From JASTVH01 sp042862465 (GTDB taxonomy: Bacteria; Pseudomonadota; Gammaproteobacteria; Pseudomonadales; Oleiphilaceae), in contig JASTVH010000019.1 of assembly GCA_042862465.1 (NCBI GenBank), forward strand, positions 1 through 16,226: a DNA stretch of 16,226 nt, given 5' to 3'. The translations under genes and the position numbers were made by a program. This document shows, in pieces, positions 13,362-16,226 of this stretch (within the stretch, counting starts at the first letter, position 1; each line of letters opens with the position of its first letter). The notes below the pieces were generated by a model that was given only the letters and a program-made list of their open reading frames with translations, was not told the origin of the DNA and ran no database searches.

Positions 13362-15467
13362 GTGGCACGTAAAACCCCTATCAGACGTTATCGTAATATC
13401 GGTATCTGCGCGCACGTGGATGCCGGTAAGACTACAACGACCGAGCGGGTGCTCTTCTACACCGGTATCTCCCACAAGATCGGTGAGGTACACGAGGGCG
13501 CGGCGGTCATGGACTGGATGGAGCAGGAGCAGGAGCGTGGTATCACCATCACCTCTGCTGCGACCACCACGTTCTGGCGCGGTATGGACCAGCAGTATGA
13601 CGAGCACCGCATCAACATCATCGATACTCCGGGACACGTTGACTTCACCATCGAGGTAGAGCGTTCTCTGCGTGTTCTCGACGGTGCGGTCGTGGTTTTC
13701 TGTGGTACGTCCGGCGTAGAGCCGCAGTCCGAGACTGTATGGCGTCAGGCCAACAAGTACGAAGTTCCCCGCATCGTGTTCGTCAACAAGATGGACCGTG
13801 CCGGCGCCAACTTCCTGCGCGTGGTTCAGCAGATCAAGGATCGCCTGGGTGCGCGCCCGGTGCCGATTCAGCTGCCGATCGGCGCTGAAGACGATTTCGA
13901 AGGCGTCATTGACCTGATCCGGATGAAGGCCATCTACTGGAATGAGGCCGATCAGGGTGCAACCTATGATCAGCGCGATATTCCGGCTGAGCTGGCTGAT
14001 GAAGCCGAGAAGTGGCGCGAGGAAATGGTCGAGTGCGCCGCGGAAGCTGACGAAGAGCTGATGGAGAAGTACCTCGAAGAAGGCGAGCTTTCCGTCGATG
14101 ATATCAAGGCGGGTCTGCGCAAGCGCACCCTGGCCAACGATATCGTTCCGGCTCTGTGCGGTTCAGCGTTCAAGAACAAGGGTGTTCAGGCCATGCTCGA
14201 CTCCGTTATCGAGTTCCTGCCTGCGCCTGACGAAGTTAAGGCCATCCGTGGTGTTGTTGACGACGAGGGTACGGAAGAGACCCGTCCGGTCGATGACAAT
14301 GCGCCGTTCGCCGCGCTGGCGTTCAAGATTGCCACCGACCCGTTTGTTGGCACCTTGACCTTCTTCCGCGCCTACTCCGGCAAGCTGGAGGCGGGTACTT
14401 CCGTCTACAACTCCGTGAAGGGTAAAAAGGAGCGCGTTGGCCGTCTGGTTCAGATGCACTCCAAAGAGCGCCAGGAAATCAAGGAAGTCTGGGCGGGTGA
14501 CATTGCTGCGGCGGTCGGCCTGAAGAACGTCACTACCGGTGACACTCTCTGCGACGAAAACGCCAAGATCATCCTTGAGAAGATGGAGTTCCCGGAGCCG
14601 GTTATCGCGGTTGCTGTAGAGCCGAAGTCCAAAGCCGACCAGGAAAAAATGGGTGTGGCGCTGGGTAAGCTGGCTCAGGAAGACCCGTCTTTCCGCGTTC
14701 GTACCGACGAGGAGTCCGGTCAGACCATCATTTCCGGCATGGGTGAGCTTCACCTGGATATCATCGTTGACCGTCTGCGCCGTGAGTTTAAGGTCGAAGC
14801 GAACATTGGTAAGCCTCAGGTGGCCTACCGCGAGTGCATTCGCAAGCCGGTCGAGGTCGAGGGTAAGTTTGTTCGTCAGTCTGGTGGTCGTGGTCAGTAT
14901 GGTCACGTTTGGCTGAAGCTTGAGCCGCTGCCGCTGGATGATGAAGATGTTCCGAGCTTCGAATTCGAGAACAAGATTGTTGGTGGTGTGGTACCGAAGG
15001 AATACATTCCGGCAGTCAAGAACGGTATCGAAGAGCAGATGCAGAACGGGATTCTGGCTGGTTATCCGCTCCTGGGTATCAAGGCGACGCTGTACGACGG
15101 TTCATACCACGACGTCGACTCCAACGAGATGGCGTTCAAGATCGCAGGTTCCATGGCGCTCAAGAAAGGTGCGCTGGAGGCCAGTCCGGCTCTGCTGGAG
15201 CCGATCATGAAGGTAGAGGTTATCACCCCTGAGGAATACATGGGTGACGTAGTGGGTGACCTTAACCGTCGTCGCGGTCTCGTCCAGGGTATGGATGAAG
15301 GGCCTTCGGGCAAGATTATTCGTGCCGAGGTGCCGCTTTCCGAGATGTTCGGGTATGCCACTGATCTGCGTTCCAATACGCAGGGCCGTGCGCAGTACTC
15401 GATGGAATTCGAGAAGTACTCCGAAGCACCTTCGAATATCGCTGATGCGATCATCAACAAGTCTTGA
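13362..15467 (+). CDS. fusA: Elongation factor G
   Basis: This 701-residue GTPase (704 in E. coli) drives ribosome translocation and, with RRF, ribosome recycling. Its motifs are in order: G1 AHVDAGKT at 17-24, DTPGH at 88-92, NKMD at 142-145 and SAF at 268-270. The switch 1 region ERGITITSAATT is intact. Domain IV contains SGGRGQYGHVWL, with YHDVDSNEMAFKIAGSMALKKG further on in pieces. The start is GTG at 13362 with GAGG at 13350-13353 and gives MARKTPIRRYRNIGI, the family N terminus. It is one full-length copy, of the str-operon type. The next gene, tuf, starts 32 bases later. Confidence 0.98.
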   Translation: MARKTPIRRYRNIGICAHVDAGKTTTTERVLFYTGISHKIGEVHEGAAVMDWMEQEQERGITITSAATTTFWRGMDQQYDEHRINIIDTPGHVDFTIEVERSLRVLDGAVVVFCGTSGVEPQSETVWRQANKYEVPRIVFVNKMDRAGANFLRVVQQIKDRLGARPVPIQLPIGAEDDFEGVIDLIRMKAIYWNEADQGATYDQRDIPAELADEAEKWREEMVECAAEADEELMEKYLEEGELSVDDIKAGLRKRTLANDIVPALCGSAFKNKGVQAMLDSVIEFLPAPDEVKAIRGVVDDEGTEETRPVDDNAPFAALAFKIATDPFVGTLTFFRAYSGKLEAGTSVYNSVKGKKERVGRLVQMHSKERQEIKEVWAGDIAAAVGLKNVTTGDTLCDENAKIILEKMEFPEPVIAVAVEPKSKADQEKMGVALGKLAQEDPSFRVRTDEESGQTIISGMGELHLDIIVDRLRREFKVEANIGKPQVAYRECIRKPVEVEGKFVRQSGGRGQYGHVWLKLEPLPLDDEDVPSFEFENKIVGGVVPKEYIPAVKNGIEEQMQNGILAGYPLLGIKATLYDGSYHDVDSNEMAFKIAGSMALKKGALEASPALLEPIMKVEVITPEEYMGDVVGDLNRRRGLVQGMDEGPSGKIIRAEVPLSEMFGYATDLRSNTQGRAQYSMEFEKYSEAPSNIADAIINKS

Positions 15468-15499
15468 TCAAACAAAGTTGAAAGCCGAGAGGTATTACC

Positions 15500-16226
15500 G
15501 TGTCTAAGGAAAAATTTGAGAGAAGCAAACCGCATATTAACGTGGGTACTATCGGCCACGTTGACCATGGTAAAACAACGCTGACCGCGGCTCTGACGCG
15601 TGTAAGCGCGGAAGTATTTGGTGGCGAGGCGCGTGCCTTCGATCAGATCGATAACGCCCCGGAAGAAAAGGCGCGTGGTATCACCATCGCGACCTCTCAC
15701 GTAGAGTACTCTTCCGAGACGCGTCACTACGCGCACGTTGACTGCCCGGGTCACGCTGACTACGTGAAGAACATGATTACCGGTGCGGCGCAGATGGACG
15801 GCGCGATCCTGGTTGTGTCTGCTGCTGACGGCCCCATGCCGCAGACCCGTGAGCACATCCTGTTGTCCCGTCAGGTTGGCGTTCCGTACATCGTTGTGTT
15901 CCTGAACAAGGCAGACATGGTCGATGACGAGGAGCTGCTGGAGCTGGTCGAGATGGAAGTGCGTGAGCTGCTGAGCGAGTACGACTTCCCGGGCGACGAC
16001 ACGCCGATCATCACCGGTTCGGCGCTGATGGCGCTGGAAGGTAAGGACGACAACGGCATGGGTACGACTGCTGTTGCGAACCTGATCAAGGCGCTGGACG
16101 ACTACATTCCGGAGCCGGAGCGTGCGATTGATCAGCCGTTCCTGATGCCGATCGAGGACGTCTTCTCCATCTCTGGTCGTGGTACGGTTGTAACTGGCCG
16201 TGTTGAGCGTGGTGTGATCAAGGTGG
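15500..16226 (+). CDS. tuf: Elongation factor Tu, N-terminal part (3' end outside window)
   Basis: The frame starts with GTG at 15500 (MSKEKFERSKPHINVGTIG), seven bases after GAGAGG (15487-15492), and runs off the window after 242 codons. The GTPase domain is complete: GHVDHGKT at residues 19-26, RGITIATSHVEY as switch 1, DCPGH at 81-85, NKAD at 136-139 and SAL at 174-176. Domain 2 begins near residue 210. As the last visible gene of the str operon, it is the tufA copy by position. It delivers aminoacyl-tRNA to the ribosome and is a second copy beside the gene at the left edge. Confidence 0.97.
   Translation, partial: MSKEKFERSKPHINVGTIGHVDHGKTTLTAALTRVSAEVFGGEARAFDQIDNAPEEKARGITIATSHVEYSSETRHYAHVDCPGHADYVKNMITGAAQMDGAILVVSAADGPMPQTREHILLSRQVGVPYIVVFLNKADMVDDEELLELVEMEVRELLSEYDFPGDDTPIITGSALMALEGKDDNGMGTTAVANLIKALDDYIPEPERAIDQPFLMPIEDVFSISGRGTVVTGRVERGVIKV

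Overview
This window is an ordinary, strongly conserved housekeeping block: the tuf–secE–nusG–rplKAJL–rpoBC–str region of a gammaproteobacterium. All genes lie on the + strand and are intact except the two tuf genes cut by the window edges. The direct rpoC to rpsL junction and a tRNA-Trp gene between tuf and secE resemble Pseudomonas/Marinobacter-type genomes; from what is known of E. coli, its str operon lies elsewhere and its trpT is in an rRNA operon. Protein details (RpoB starting MTYSYTEKKRIRKDFGKLP, a 176-residue L10, a 1356-residue RpoB with the gammaproteobacterial insertions) suggest a marine gammaproteobacterium close to Marinobacter. That genus-level guess is from memory, not from a search.

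Layout. Positions 1-236 hold the end of one tuf gene (EF-Tu), followed by tRNA-Trp (256-331), secE and nusG. A terminator-like hairpin follows nusG. An L1-operator-like hairpin then precedes rplK and rplA. A 204-base L10-type leader precedes rplJ and rplL. A spacer of about 220 bases with an attenuator-like hairpin precedes rpoB and rpoC. A well-formed sigma-70 promoter then starts the str operon: rpsL, rpsG, fusA and the first 242 codons of a second tuf copy.

How the genes work together. The window encodes the core of transcription (RpoB, RpoC, NusG), the L1 and L7/L12 stalk proteins of the large ribosomal subunit (L11, L1, L10, L7/L12), two small-subunit proteins (S12, S7), the two main elongation factors (EF-G, EF-Tu), one tRNA and the SecE subunit of the protein-export channel. 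Much of the interest lies in the noncoding gaps, where candidate sites for feedback by L1, L10 and S7 and several stem-loops can be read directly.

I found no mobile element, CRISPR array, foreign island or unknown gene, and no stretch over 300 bases lacks a gene. I do not see a previously undescribed system. The findings below concern RNA structure and promoter architecture and are modest.
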